Below are positions 53,821 through 61,892 of a stretch of DNA of 64,000 nucleotides, piece after piece. The DNA comes from Bacillus_BA songklensis (GTDB lineage: Bacteria; Bacillota; Bacilli; Bacillales; Bacillaceae_H). A program made the translations under genes and the position numbers. Position 1 is the first letter of the stretch. Each line of letters starts with the position of its first letter. The stretch spans positions 124,001 through 188,000 of the forward strand of contig NZ_JBHRZT010000020.1 in the NCBI RefSeq assembly GCF_042649685.1. Direction: 5' to 3'. The notes beneath the pieces were generated by a model, which ran no database searches, was not told where the DNA came from, and saw only the letters and a program-made list of their open reading frames with translations.

Positions 53821-55440
53821 CTATGGGTAAATGACCTTTATATTATGATTGAATTCGACGTCGAGATTCGATAACCGGGTAACAAAATCCAACCCGTATT
53901 TATTCAGAAAATAAAAAATATTCCATACTCTTTCCTGAGGAGAGCCCATCGGCATTAAAGCATGCTCAATGTCGGCAAATTTTTTAATTGTCACTTTATG
54001 TTTCGTTAGCTGTTTCGATTCGACGATTTTTCTAACGATATCCAGTTGGCCTTGTAAGATATTGCGATTTTTTTCTAGCACTTTTTTAAACGTTTCATCT
54101 TCCCGCAAGATATTATTTCGTAATCTTTGATGAACAGCTTCCATCTCTTCTTTAGCCTTTTCAAAATAATCATCGTACGGGTATTTTACATTCTCTTTGA
54201 TCCATTTCTCCTTATCCTGATGAATCCCCCTTTGCAATACATGTTCTACCGTTAAGTGCAGTTCCTCTATCTTTCGCTTAATGCTTCGTTCGACAACTGC
54301 ATAGGAGAGACGCGGCACGATAGGAGGCATTTTTAACCCGAACAACTCAAATGCCTTTTTCAACTCTGCCCAGTAAGCTACTTCTCCCGGTCCTGCAATG
54401 AAGGCTAAAGTCGGGAGTAGAAACTCCTGCATCAACGGTCTCGTAACAACGTTATTGCTTAATAGCTCAGGATTTGTTCTTGCAATCTTTAATAATTCCT
54501 CTGTTGTTAATGAAACTTCATTGTTTTTACCTGCAAATCGATTATCCGGATGCCTTTCAAGTAAAACTCGTTCATTCTCATAATAAAATAGATGGGCCGT
54601 TTGCTCGTCAACTTGAATTGAACGGGCAAATTGCCGTTCCACAAGCTCCTGCTGTTGCATTACCGCTTTAGAAAGCTGCCTATTTCCCTCAATCAAGTGA
54701 ACAAAAAACGAGGATTCTATTTTACGAAGCTCCGGTGAAGCTGAATCCATTATAACAAGACCTGTGCCGGCAAAAAGCTTGGTTGTTAAACTTGCGAAAA
54801 AGTCCGTATATGTATGAGATGTTTCAAGAGATTGCAAAGCAAATTCCATTACCCTTCTAGAATGGTTCGTTTCTCCAAAGGCCTGAAATATTTCTTGAAT
54901 CCACTTTTGACAAACTTCTTTGTCTATCGGTAAATCTGAAGCTGCTTTCTTTCCCAACACTTTTTGAGGAATCGCTCGTTTCGTCAGCACCCCGTCTTGT
55001 TCGACAAACACATGATTAATCTCCGCAAAATCATGATCTTCCCCGGCTATCCAAAACACTGGAACAACAGGTACCTTTAATTGCTCCTCTTGTTGTTTAG
55101 CAAATTTTAAAATCGATAACACTTTATTGACCGTATACATCGGTCCTGTTAAAAGACCTGCCTGTTGGCCTCCCACTACCACTACAGAACGGCGATCTTT
55201 TAACTTTAAAATGTTTTTCATCGTTTTCTCATCAGCGCCGTATTTTTCATTATAAGCAAATAAATATGCTACAAGTTCCTCACGAGGATGAGTGGCTTGA
55301 GCTAAATCGCTTCTTCGCTGTTCATATACATTTTTATCGTGGAGGTTGTAATGGAAGAAAGATGCAACAACATCCTCTCCTCGCTTGTATCCTTCAAGCA
55401 ACTGATTTGCGGATGAAAAAGAGATGTCATTAATCTCCAT
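53821..55440 (-). CDS. bshC: Bacillithiol synthase (cysteine-adding)
   Basis: BshC, 539 residues, adds cysteine to glucosaminyl-malate as the last step of bacillithiol synthesis; this is family knowledge from B. subtilis YllA. The protein shows the family features VVVGGQQAGLLTGPMYTVNK near residue 88, PVFWIAGEDHDFAEINHVFV near 125 and GPGEVAYWAELKKAFELFG near 355, then a coiled coil (about 400-480). In B. subtilis it precedes mraZ; here it precedes rsmH directly. Confidence 0.95.
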   Translation of the reverse strand: MEINDISFSSANQLLEGYKRGEDVVASFFHYNLHDKNVYEQRRSDLAQATHPREELVAYLFAYNEKYGADEKTMKNILKLKDRRSVVVVGGQQAGLLTGPMYTVNKVLSILKFAKQQEEQLKVPVVPVFWIAGEDHDFAEINHVFVEQDGVLTKRAIPQKVLGKKAASDLPIDKEVCQKWIQEIFQAFGETNHSRRVMEFALQSLETSHTYTDFFASLTTKLFAGTGLVIMDSASPELRKIESSFFVHLIEGNRQLSKAVMQQQELVERQFARSIQVDEQTAHLFYYENERVLLERHPDNRFAGKNNEVSLTTEELLKIARTNPELLSNNVVTRPLMQEFLLPTLAFIAGPGEVAYWAELKKAFELFGLKMPPIVPRLSYAVVERSIKRKIEELHLTVEHVLQRGIHQDKEKWIKENVKYPYDDYFEKAKEEMEAVHQRLRNNILREDETFKKVLEKNRNILQGQLDIVRKIVESKQLTKHKVTIKKFADIEHALMPMGSPQERVWNIFYFLNKYGLDFVTRLSNLDVEFNHNIKVIYP

Positions 55441-55474
55441 GAAAGAACTCCCTTTCTTAAACTCTATTTATAGG

Positions 55475-55522
55475 AAAAACGGATCTTTCCCTAAATCTCC
55501 TTTAGGGAAAGGAATTCGTTTT
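55475..55522 (-). terminator. Hairpin between the DUF3397 gene and bshC
   Basis: CTTTCCCTAAA and TTTAGGGAAAG pair around TCTCC, extended by AAAACG / CGTTTT outer pairs. On the minus strand it is followed by TTTTTCC. Confidence 0.6.
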
Positions 55523-55587
55523 TCCCATGAGTCAAAACATATAGCTTCATTATCCATAATGATTGGCCTGTCGTCTAGTAACAAGAC

Positions 55588-55971
55588 TTACAAGGAATAA
55601 ATTCGAAAAATCAAGCCATAAACCGTAAGCCCTACGTGCCCTACAAAGAACAAAAAGAAGCTTAGACGCCAAAAACCTTTTATCACCTTTTTCAATTGAA
55701 CATCTTGTTTAATTTTCCACTGCATAAAAACGGCAACCATCGCAATCATAAGTAAAATAAGGGCAATCAACCATAAAAATGATTCTTTCCAAATGGTTAG
55801 GATTAAATAATTGACGGACAAAATCAAAAATAACGTCATAATGTCTGTTGAAATATGCAATGATTTTCTTTTATTTTTTGTTGCCTTGCGTAAAATCATG
55901 TAACTGATTAGAAACGAAAGAACAGGTATCGTCACAAAAGTGGCCAAAACACTTGCTAACACATTACCCAT
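55588..55971 (-). CDS. DUF3397 family membrane protein
   Basis: A 127-residue hydrophobic protein with about four predicted membrane helices and a basic loop (RKATKNKRKSLHISTD). The segments SLHISTDIMTLFLILSV and GFWRLSFFLFFVGHVGL match the DUF3397 family found next to panE-like genes in Bacillaceae. Five bases downstream of the panE paralogue, so probably co-transcribed. Function unknown. Confidence 0.85.
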   Translation of the reverse strand: MGNVLASVLATFVTIPVLSFLISYMILRKATKNKRKSLHISTDIMTLFLILSVNYLILTIWKESFLWLIALILLMIAMVAVFMQWKIKQDVQLKKVIKGFWRLSFFLFFVGHVGLTVYGLIFRIYSL

Positions 55972-55976
55972 ATAAC

Positions 55977-56876
55977 TTATCCCCCTCCCCTTTTCTCCAT
56001 ACCTTTTATCGACTTATACAAAAAGTTCAAAGAAGGCGTGGACACATCGCGTGAACGCGCCTCTTGCAGCACATAACCTAAGATTGCCTCAATTTCTGTT
56101 TCTCTTCTTTCCTCTATATCCCGAAGCATGGAAGAGCGGTTCAAAGCTGTTTGACGGCATATATTTATCACTTTTGTCCAATAGCTTGAAGCATCGATCA
56201 GATTCAATGCTTCTGCAACTTCCTTGAAAACGACTTGCAAGTTTTGTTGGTAAAAGGAGTTCTCAACCAATTGACCGTTCGTCACTCTATAAAGAGCGGT
56301 TAACGGATTAATACAAGCATTGACGACCAATTTGGTCACTAACATGCCGTACCAATTTTCCTCTTGTATAAAAGGAAAAAAATCTATTTGTCTCTCTAAC
56401 AATTCTTCTATGTATCGGTCGTCTCCTCTGTAGCAGGCAATTTTTGTCGCACCTATCCCCTTATGATGAATCTCATTTTCACCGTTTTTTAAAGCACCAT
56501 GTTCCACAATTCCTAAAAGCACATGCTTATATTTGGATTCTTTTATTTTATGTATATGTCCCATACCATTTTGGACGAAAAGGAGGGGAACATCCTTCTT
56601 TAATTGTGGATCAACCGCAGATAACACATCCTCCATGTGATACTGCTTCACAGCTATAACGACAAGATCGGCATCGAATATCCCTTCCGATAAAGGATGG
56701 GCCTGCACTTCTATCCTCTGCACAGCTCCTTTATTCACAAGGCTGAGGCCTTCCCTTCTTATGGCTTGCGCCTGTTCTTTTGTTCTTGTATACAACATGA
56801 CATCAAACTTCTTGGATAAATAAGCGGTAAACAGCAGCCCGACGGAGCCGCCGCCGATAATTGCAATTTTTTTCAT
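55977..56876 (-). CDS. 2-dehydropantoate 2-reductase family protein (YlbQ-like)
   Basis: A 299-residue NADPH-dependent ketopantoate reductase-type enzyme. The N-terminal Rossmann loop IAIIGGGSVGLLFTAYL, the motif DLVVIAVKQYHMEDVL near residue 72 and VQNGMGHI near 102 are typical, with the catalytic lysine in VTKLVVNACINPLTAL near 187. It could supply pantoate for CoA, but Bacillus often has more than one such gene. It matches the position of ylbQ, a panE paralogue in B. subtilis. Confidence 0.9.
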   Translation of the reverse strand: MKKIAIIGGGSVGLLFTAYLSKKFDVMLYTRTKEQAQAIRREGLSLVNKGAVQRIEVQAHPLSEGIFDADLVVIAVKQYHMEDVLSAVDPQLKKDVPLLFVQNGMGHIHKIKESKYKHVLLGIVEHGALKNGENEIHHKGIGATKIACYRGDDRYIEELLERQIDFFPFIQEENWYGMLVTKLVVNACINPLTALYRVTNGQLVENSFYQQNLQVVFKEVAEALNLIDASSYWTKVINICRQTALNRSSMLRDIEERRETEIEAILGYVLQEARSRDVSTPSLNFLYKSIKGMEKRGGG

Positions 56877-56957
56877 TCAACATCCCTCTACCCTGAACTT
56901 CTTCTCATATTTTAGCAAAAAATAAGGAGCTTAGAAACAAGAGGCTTGTTCCTAAAA

Positions 56958-57012
56958 AAAGAACCGTCACGGAAAACTCAGCAAAATCCGAAGTTTTCTT
57001 GACGGCTCTTTT
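56958..57012 (-). terminator. Terminator of the acyl-CoA carboxylase cassette
   Basis: AAAGAGCCGTC and GACGGTTCTTT pair on the minus strand, with an inner GAAAACTT / AGTTTTC pairing, and are followed by a T run. Located 65 bases after the carboxyltransferase stop. Confidence 0.75.
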
Positions 57013-57078
57013 CGTTTTCTTCAGTTTAAAAACAGGATTTCTGTCTATTGGGGTCTCCCGGGGCAGCCCCTTCCCAAA

Positions 57079-58620
57079 TTATACAGGATAGACGGGATGT
57101 TTACGAACACTGAATACCAGTTCTTTTGTATCGTAATAATGCAGGCGATCTATCAACGTTTCCCTCAGCTCATTTGCTGGAACAATATCATCCACAATGA
57201 GTTCCGAAGCTAATTTATAAATATCAATATGTTCTTTGTATTCCTTTTGTTTTTCTTGAACAAAAGCAATCCGTTCTTTTGGATCTTCAATTGCATTGAT
57301 TTTATTTGAATACACTGCGTTCACCGCAGCTTCCGGCCCCATTACAGCAATTTGAGCTGTCGGAAGAGCAATACAGCAATCCGGTTCAAACGCAGGACCT
57401 GCCATCGCATAGAGTCCGGCACCATATGCTTTTCTAACAATGACGGAAATTTTAGGAACCGTTGCGGAACTCATCGCCGCAATTAGCTTTGCTCCATGAC
57501 GAATGATACCGGCTCGTTCTACTTTTGTTCCGATCATGAAGCCCGGGACATCCGAAAGGAAAAGAAGAGGAATATGAAATGCATCGCAAAGTTGGATAAA
57601 CTTTGCTCCTTTATCCGCTGAATCAACAAATAAAACGCCGCCTTTAGCTTTTGGCTGATTGGCGATAATTCCCGCCACTTTTCCGTCTATCCTTGCTAAA
57701 CCTGTAATTAATTCCGGTGCAAATAATTTTTTGATTTCAAAAAAGCTTCCTGCATCGATTAGGGCATCAATAGCTTCATACATATCGAACGGAACATTTT
57801 GATTTTCCGGAATAATATCGGCCAATTTTCTTCCTTCTTTAGGTGAGACGGGCTCACATACCTTTGAACGCTGCGTGAAATTTTGCGGGAAATACCTCAG
57901 GTAACGACGGGCTTCTGCAATAGCCTCTTCTTCCGTTCGAACAAGTACATCTCCACAACCGCTGACTGTACAATGCATTCTCGCGCCGCCCATTTCTTCA
58001 AGCGTTACTTTCTCCCCAATTACTTTTTCCGCCATGCGAGGTGATCCCAAGTACATGGACGCGTTTCCTTCCACCATTACGACAATGTCACAAAATGCCG
58101 GTATATAAGCCCCCCCGGCTGCTGAAGGGCCAAAAAGAAGGCAGATTTGCGGAATCATACCCGATAATTTTACTTGATTGTAAAAGATTCTCCCTGCACC
58201 GCGGCGATTCGGGAACATCTCGATTTGGTCGGTAATGCGTGCCCCGGCTGAATCGACTAAATAGAGAAGAGGCACTTTTAATTTTTCTGCGGTTTCTTGA
58301 ATGCGGATAATTTTCTCAACTGTTCTTGCCCCCCAGGAACCTGCCTTAATCGTCGAGTCATTAGCCATCACGCAAACCGTTTCCCCGTTGATTTTTCCAA
58401 TAGCCGTCACAACTCCATCAGCCGGCAAATCCCCCGCCATGTTGTTGGCAAATTTTCCGTCTTCGATATATTCGCCATTATCAAATAAAAGAGCTAATCG
58501 ATTGCGGACAAACAATTTATTTTGTTCTTTCAGTTTTTGATGATATTTCTCTTGTCCCCCCGCCTCAATCTCTTTTCGCTTTTGCTCATATTTTTCTTGC
58601 ATTGCGTTTGTATGTACCAT
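57079..58620 (-). CDS. Acyl-CoA carboxylase, carboxyltransferase subunit (YngE-like)
   Basis: A 513-residue biotin-dependent carboxyltransferase of the propionyl-/methylcrotonyl-CoA carboxylase beta family. It transfers CO2 from carboxybiotin to an acyl-CoA. Both crotonase-like halves are present: LVDSAGARITDQIEMFPNR and the oxyanion loop GPSAAGGAYIPAFCD, then FLSDVPGFMIGTKVERAGII and VRKAYGAGLYAMAGPAFEPD (given in part). The ATG at 58620 lies six bases after AAGGGGG. With the two upstream genes it forms a complete three-part carboxylase. Substrate (methylcrotonyl- or propionyl-CoA) cannot be decided here. Confidence 0.92.
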   Translation of the reverse strand: MVHTNAMQEKYEQKRKEIEAGGQEKYHQKLKEQNKLFVRNRLALLFDNGEYIEDGKFANNMAGDLPADGVVTAIGKINGETVCVMANDSTIKAGSWGARTVEKIIRIQETAEKLKVPLLYLVDSAGARITDQIEMFPNRRGAGRIFYNQVKLSGMIPQICLLFGPSAAGGAYIPAFCDIVVMVEGNASMYLGSPRMAEKVIGEKVTLEEMGGARMHCTVSGCGDVLVRTEEEAIAEARRYLRYFPQNFTQRSKVCEPVSPKEGRKLADIIPENQNVPFDMYEAIDALIDAGSFFEIKKLFAPELITGLARIDGKVAGIIANQPKAKGGVLFVDSADKGAKFIQLCDAFHIPLLFLSDVPGFMIGTKVERAGIIRHGAKLIAAMSSATVPKISVIVRKAYGAGLYAMAGPAFEPDCCIALPTAQIAVMGPEAAVNAVYSNKINAIEDPKERIAFVQEKQKEYKEHIDIYKLASELIVDDIVPANELRETLIDRLHYYDTKELVFSVRKHPVYPV

Positions 58621-58648
58621 GTCCATCCCCCTTGTTCAACAGAAATGA

Positions 58649-58861
58649 TTATTCAACCGTAATCAATACATCCCCTTCGTTGACAAAATCCCCAATTGAA
58701 GCTTTTACCTCTGCCACTTTTCCTGAAACGGAACTTTCTACCGGTATTTCCATTTTCATTGACTCAAGTACAATCACTACTTGACCTGCAGCAATATCTT
58801 CTCCCGCATTAACAAGGACATTCAACACCATACCTGCCATGCTTGCTGTAATTTCTTTCAT
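58649..58861 (-). CDS. Biotin/lipoyl carrier protein (YngHB-like)
   Basis: A 70-residue stand-alone biotinyl domain. The biotinylation site VLESMKMEIPVES is at residues about 31-43 with the modified lysine in the middle; GKVAEVKASIGDFVNEGDVL follows. It shuttles carboxybiotin between the carboxylase upstream and the carboxyltransferase downstream. It needs BirA for biotinylation. The ATG follows GAGAGGG. Confidence 0.93.
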   Translation of the reverse strand: MKEITASMAGMVLNVLVNAGEDIAAGQVVIVLESMKMEIPVESSVSGKVAEVKASIGDFVNEGDVLITVE

Positions 58862-58928
58862 CGTTCCCTCTCCTCACTTATATTTTATGTATCTGCAATG
58901 AGCGGTAAGTCCTCCGCTGATGTAAGCT

Positions 58929-60284
58929 TCACTTGATTGGAATGTTAGATAGATAGGATGTTGTATACTTGCCTTTTTTAAATTCCTCTTCCTCCAAAAT
59001 TCGCCGGAATAGCGGCAGATTTGTTTTGATCCCTTCAATAAAAGATTGATTAAAAAATTGCCTTGCTGTTTCAATAGCCGCGGCTCTGCTTTCCCCGCTC
59101 ACAATAACCTTGGCAATCATCGGATCATAATATGGGGTCACAGTTGTCTGTTCGCTATAGCCGCTATCGATACGGACGGAATAAGTTTGGCTTAAATTCA
59201 TAGACGTAATGGTGCCCGGCGATGGCAGAAACGTTGCCGGATCTTCTGCATAAACCCGAAATTCAATTGCGTGCTTTTGACGCCGGATTTCTTGTTGCTT
59301 CAATGGCAATGATGCACCTTCAGCAACAAGAAGCTGCCACTTTACCAAATCAATCCCTGTCATTTCCTCTGTAACAGGATGTTCCACCTGCAGTCTTGTG
59401 TTCATTTCTAAGAAATAAAATTGTTCATGTTCATCTACAATAAATTCAACGGTTCCCGCATTATAGTAACCAACTGCCTTTGCAGCCTCTACCGCAGTCT
59501 GGCAAATCTTCTCACGCGCTTCCTGTGATAAGAATGGAGACGGTGATTCTTCAATGACCTTTTGATTTCTCCTTTGTATGGAGCAGTCACGCTCGAACAA
59601 ATGGACGATATTTCCTTTTGTATCACCAAAAATTTGGACTTCGATATGTCTTGCGTTCGGAATATATTTCTCAATGAATAATTCATCATTTCCAAAATAG
59701 GCTTTCGCACGAGATTTCGTGGAGACATAGGCCTTTTTCAACTCTTCCTCATTGACGCAGAGCTGCATACCTATTCCTCCGCCTCCACCGCTTGCTTTCA
59801 GCATAATAGGGTAACCGATGGCCGCGGCAAATTCACATGCTTCCTCTAGTGTTTGAACACCGCTTTCACTGCCCGGAACAACCGGAACATCCGCTTTTTT
59901 CATCGCTTCTCGAGCAGCTACCTTATCTCCCATCAGTGCAATAACCTCATGTGACGGCCCGATAAAAACAATTCCATTTTCTTCCGCCGTTTTAGCAAAA
60001 GCGCTGTTTTCTGATAAAAACCCATAGCCGGGATGGATGGCATCTACATTTTCCGATTTGGCAACCGCTAAAATCTCATCACTTTTTAAATATGATTTTT
60101 GTACAGGTGGCTCTCCAATTCGTACAGCGGTTGTTGCCTCTTTTACATAAGGCATATTTGCATCTGCATCAGAATAAACCGCGACAGTTTCAATCCCTAA
60201 CGCTTGGCACGTTTTAATGATGCGCAAGGCAATTTCGCCCCGATTGGCAATTAATATTTTTTGCAAAACGGCATCCCCTTTCAC
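58929..60284 (-). CDS. Biotin carboxylase subunit of acyl-CoA carboxylase (YngH-like)
   Basis: A 451-residue ATP-grasp biotin carboxylase. It carboxylates the biotin carried by the 70-residue protein encoded next. Seen: KILIANRGEIALRIIKTCQ at the N-terminus, GDKVAAREAMKKADVPVVPG near 115, the ATP loop KASGGGGGIGMQ near 162 and the catalytic EMNTRLQVEHPVTE near 290. The GTG at 60284 is 6 bases after AGGAG; a TTG at 60266 after AAAGGGG would give the usual short N-terminus (445 residues) and is an equal candidate. A cre-like site and a small leader ORF lie upstream. It is not the fatty-acid AccC by context, as it pairs with a YngE-type transferase. Confidence 0.92.
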   Translation of the reverse strand: MKGDAVLQKILIANRGEIALRIIKTCQALGIETVAVYSDADANMPYVKEATTAVRIGEPPVQKSYLKSDEILAVAKSENVDAIHPGYGFLSENSAFAKTAEENGIVFIGPSHEVIALMGDKVAAREAMKKADVPVVPGSESGVQTLEEACEFAAAIGYPIMLKASGGGGGIGMQLCVNEEELKKAYVSTKSRAKAYFGNDELFIEKYIPNARHIEVQIFGDTKGNIVHLFERDCSIQRRNQKVIEESPSPFLSQEAREKICQTAVEAAKAVGYYNAGTVEFIVDEHEQFYFLEMNTRLQVEHPVTEEMTGIDLVKWQLLVAEGASLPLKQQEIRRQKHAIEFRVYAEDPATFLPSPGTITSMNLSQTYSVRIDSGYSEQTTVTPYYDPMIAKVIVSGESRAAAIETARQFFNQSFIEGIKTNLPLFRRILEEEEFKKGKYTTSYLSNIPIK

Positions 60285-60342
60285 ACTATTCTCCTATCCC
60301 CCGGTATATTTTCTACATTTTTTCACAAAATTCCTCCTTTTT

Positions 60343-60356
60343 TGTAATCGCTTACG
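60343..60356. promoter_or_regulatory. Catabolite-responsive element (cre) candidate
   Basis: TGTAATCGCTTACG matches the CcpA consensus TGWAANCGNTNWCA at 13 of 14 positions. It lies in the divergent gap, about 60 bases upstream of the biotin carboxylase start and upstream of the ylbP promoter. CcpA repression of acyl-CoA breakdown under glucose is the plausible reading. Confidence 0.55.
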
Positions 60357-60363
60357 ATATTCA

Positions 60364-60395
60364 TTGCAGAATTTTCCGTATTTTTATTATATAAT
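60364..60395 (+). promoter_or_regulatory. Possible sigma-A promoter of ylbP
   Basis: TTGCAG (60364-60369) is followed after 17 bases by TTATAT or after 20 by TATAAT (60390-60395), about 50 bases before the ylbP ATG. Confidence 0.45.
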
Positions 60396-60445
60396 GAAAT
60401 TATATTTGAATGTGAGTTCATCAAAGAATCCAAGGGGGTAAATAT

Positions 60446-60928
60446 ATGGTCACTACAGAAGTAAAACGCCTGAAAATCAACTATAAAACATTGGAAGAGT
60501 TCAAAAAATTTAAAGAGTATGGTCTGCAAGAATTGTCCATGCTTGAAGAACTGCAGGCAAATTTATCCGAAAATGAAATCAATTCTCCTTTCTACGGTAT
60601 ATATTACGGTGATATCCTAGTAGCACGAATGAGCTTATATAAGCGCGACAAAAAATACGATCAATATTTTGAGCCTTCTCAAGATTATTTAGAGCTTTGG
60701 AAACTAGAAGTGTTGAATGATTATCAACGAAAAGGATTTGGCCGCGCATTGGTAGATTTCGCCAAATCATTCAACTTGCCGATCAAAACGAATCCACGTG
60801 TAAAATCGAGTGAGTTCTGGAATAAAATGGGCTTTACGCCTGTCAAATATGACATGGATCGCGATTTAGGCGAAAATCCGCTCATCTGGCACCCAAAGGG
60901 CCTTTCAGGAGAAAAAACAAACAGCTGA
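60446..60928 (+). CDS. ylbP: GNAT-family N-acetyltransferase YlbP
   Basis: A 160-residue GNAT-fold protein. The acetyl-CoA pyrophosphate loop lies in VLNDYQRKGFGRALVDFAK near residue 92, and LELWKLEVL is the preceding strand. The protein is the only plus-strand gene between rqcH and ylbM. The ATG has AAGGGGG upstream. The acceptor substrate is unknown; the gene neighbours ylbO, as in B. subtilis. Confidence 0.92.
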   Translation: MVTTEVKRLKINYKTLEEFKKFKEYGLQELSMLEELQANLSENEINSPFYGIYYGDILVARMSLYKRDKKYDQYFEPSQDYLELWKLEVLNDYQRKGFGRALVDFAKSFNLPIKTNPRVKSSEFWNKMGFTPVKYDMDRDLGENPLIWHPKGLSGEKTNS

Positions 60929-60952
60929 TGGACTACATCAGCTGTTTGTTTT
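60914..60952. terminator. Bidirectional terminator between ylbP and ylbO
   Basis: AAAACAAACAGCTGATG and CATCAGCTGTTTGTTTT form a perfect 17-base stem with A/T runs on both sides. It covers the ylbP stop and abuts the ylbO stop, serving both convergent genes. Confidence 0.9.
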
Positions 60953-61568
60953 ATTTCTCTATTCTTTCCAGGTCCCCATTTTTATCCATTTGGAACCTTG
61001 CCTTTTTTTCTTTTTCCTCTTCATTTAGTACAACCATTTTTCTAGCACGCTCCATAATTTCTATGAGTGCTTTATAATCATCTTCTACAATAAGTAAATT
61101 ATTTTGCAATATATGTTTTTCTTTCTCTAACCGTTCTAATTGATTCTCCAGTGACTGCACTCTTTTTTGCAAGTCTTGGTTTCTCTCTAGCAGGTTCCCG
61201 GAGTCTTGTTGATTTCTCTCCACTTTTTGCAAAAACCGGATAACATCCCTCAGTGTCATATTCTCATGAAGAGCTGGATCTTCATTGTATGTTACAATCT
61301 GATCAGGCTCTTTAAAATGATCTTTTACCGTAAGCTGGGATTTTAATTCTTTTCGCTGTTTTTTAGCAAGCTCAATTCCGGTTTTATATTGTTTTCGAAC
61401 ATATGAATTCCACCGAAAGCCGCAGGCAGCTGCTGTACGGGATAATTTTTTTCCTACCTCTTCAAAAGCCGCGAGCTGCGTTCCTCCTTCACGGATATGG
61501 CGTAATACCACTTCCGCTAACAACAAATCCTCATCTTGTGTCCATGCATCTTGACGAGAAGAAGTCAT
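60951..61568 (-). CDS. ylbO: RsfA-family prespore transcription regulator YlbO
   Basis: A 205-residue regulator with an N-terminal SANT/Myb-like helix-turn-helix (DAWTQDEDLLLAEVVLRHIR to AACGFRWNSYVRKQY, residues about 7-55) and a C-terminal coiled coil (about 115-175). RsfA, the B. subtilis paralogue, fine-tunes sigma-F targets in the prespore. The ATG at 61568 follows GGAGGGATAGAGG; the upstream frame has no ribosome site. Confidence 0.9.
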   Translation of the reverse strand: MTSSRQDAWTQDEDLLLAEVVLRHIREGGTQLAAFEEVGKKLSRTAAACGFRWNSYVRKQYKTGIELAKKQRKELKSQLTVKDHFKEPDQIVTYNEDPALHENMTLRDVIRFLQKVERNQQDSGNLLERNQDLQKRVQSLENQLERLEKEKHILQNNLLIVEDDYKALIEIMERARKMVVLNEEEKEKKARFQMDKNGDLERIEK

Positions 61569-61633
61569 TCCTCTATCCCTCCTACAATGGTTTACTACAT
61601 AAATATGCAACTGATAGAAAAGATAGACTATCT

Positions 61634-61800
61634 TAAATTCACATAAATAATGTCACATGGGCAAAAAAAACGCCCATGTGACATTATTTATGCATAAGCG
61701 TTTGCCAAACAACCTCGCGGTCTCTTGGCAAACGCTTATACGAAGGTCTTTTCAAGCCTATTCAAGATGTGAAAACAGAAGGGCCATAAATAGATAGAAC
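61634..61800. repeat. Dispersed two-hairpin repeat element, copy C
   Basis: Hairpin 1 (61642-61692) has perfect 21-base arms beginning CATAAATAATGTCACATGGG. Hairpin 2 (61694-61739) has perfect 15-base arms ATAAGCGTTTGCCAA and TTGGCAAACGCTTAT. The tail (CGAAGGTCTTTTCAAG, TATTCAAG, GAAAACAGAAGGGCCATAAA) aligns with copies A and B. It fills the gap between the enoyl-CoA hydratase-like gene and ylbO; the rest of this gap, to 61892, shows nothing. Confidence 0.85.
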
Positions 61801-61892
61801 AAAATAACTTAATAACTTACGCAAATAATTAATTTAGATTCATCTATTCACATTGAACAGCCTATGTATACTAAAACAGCAATTGAATGATT

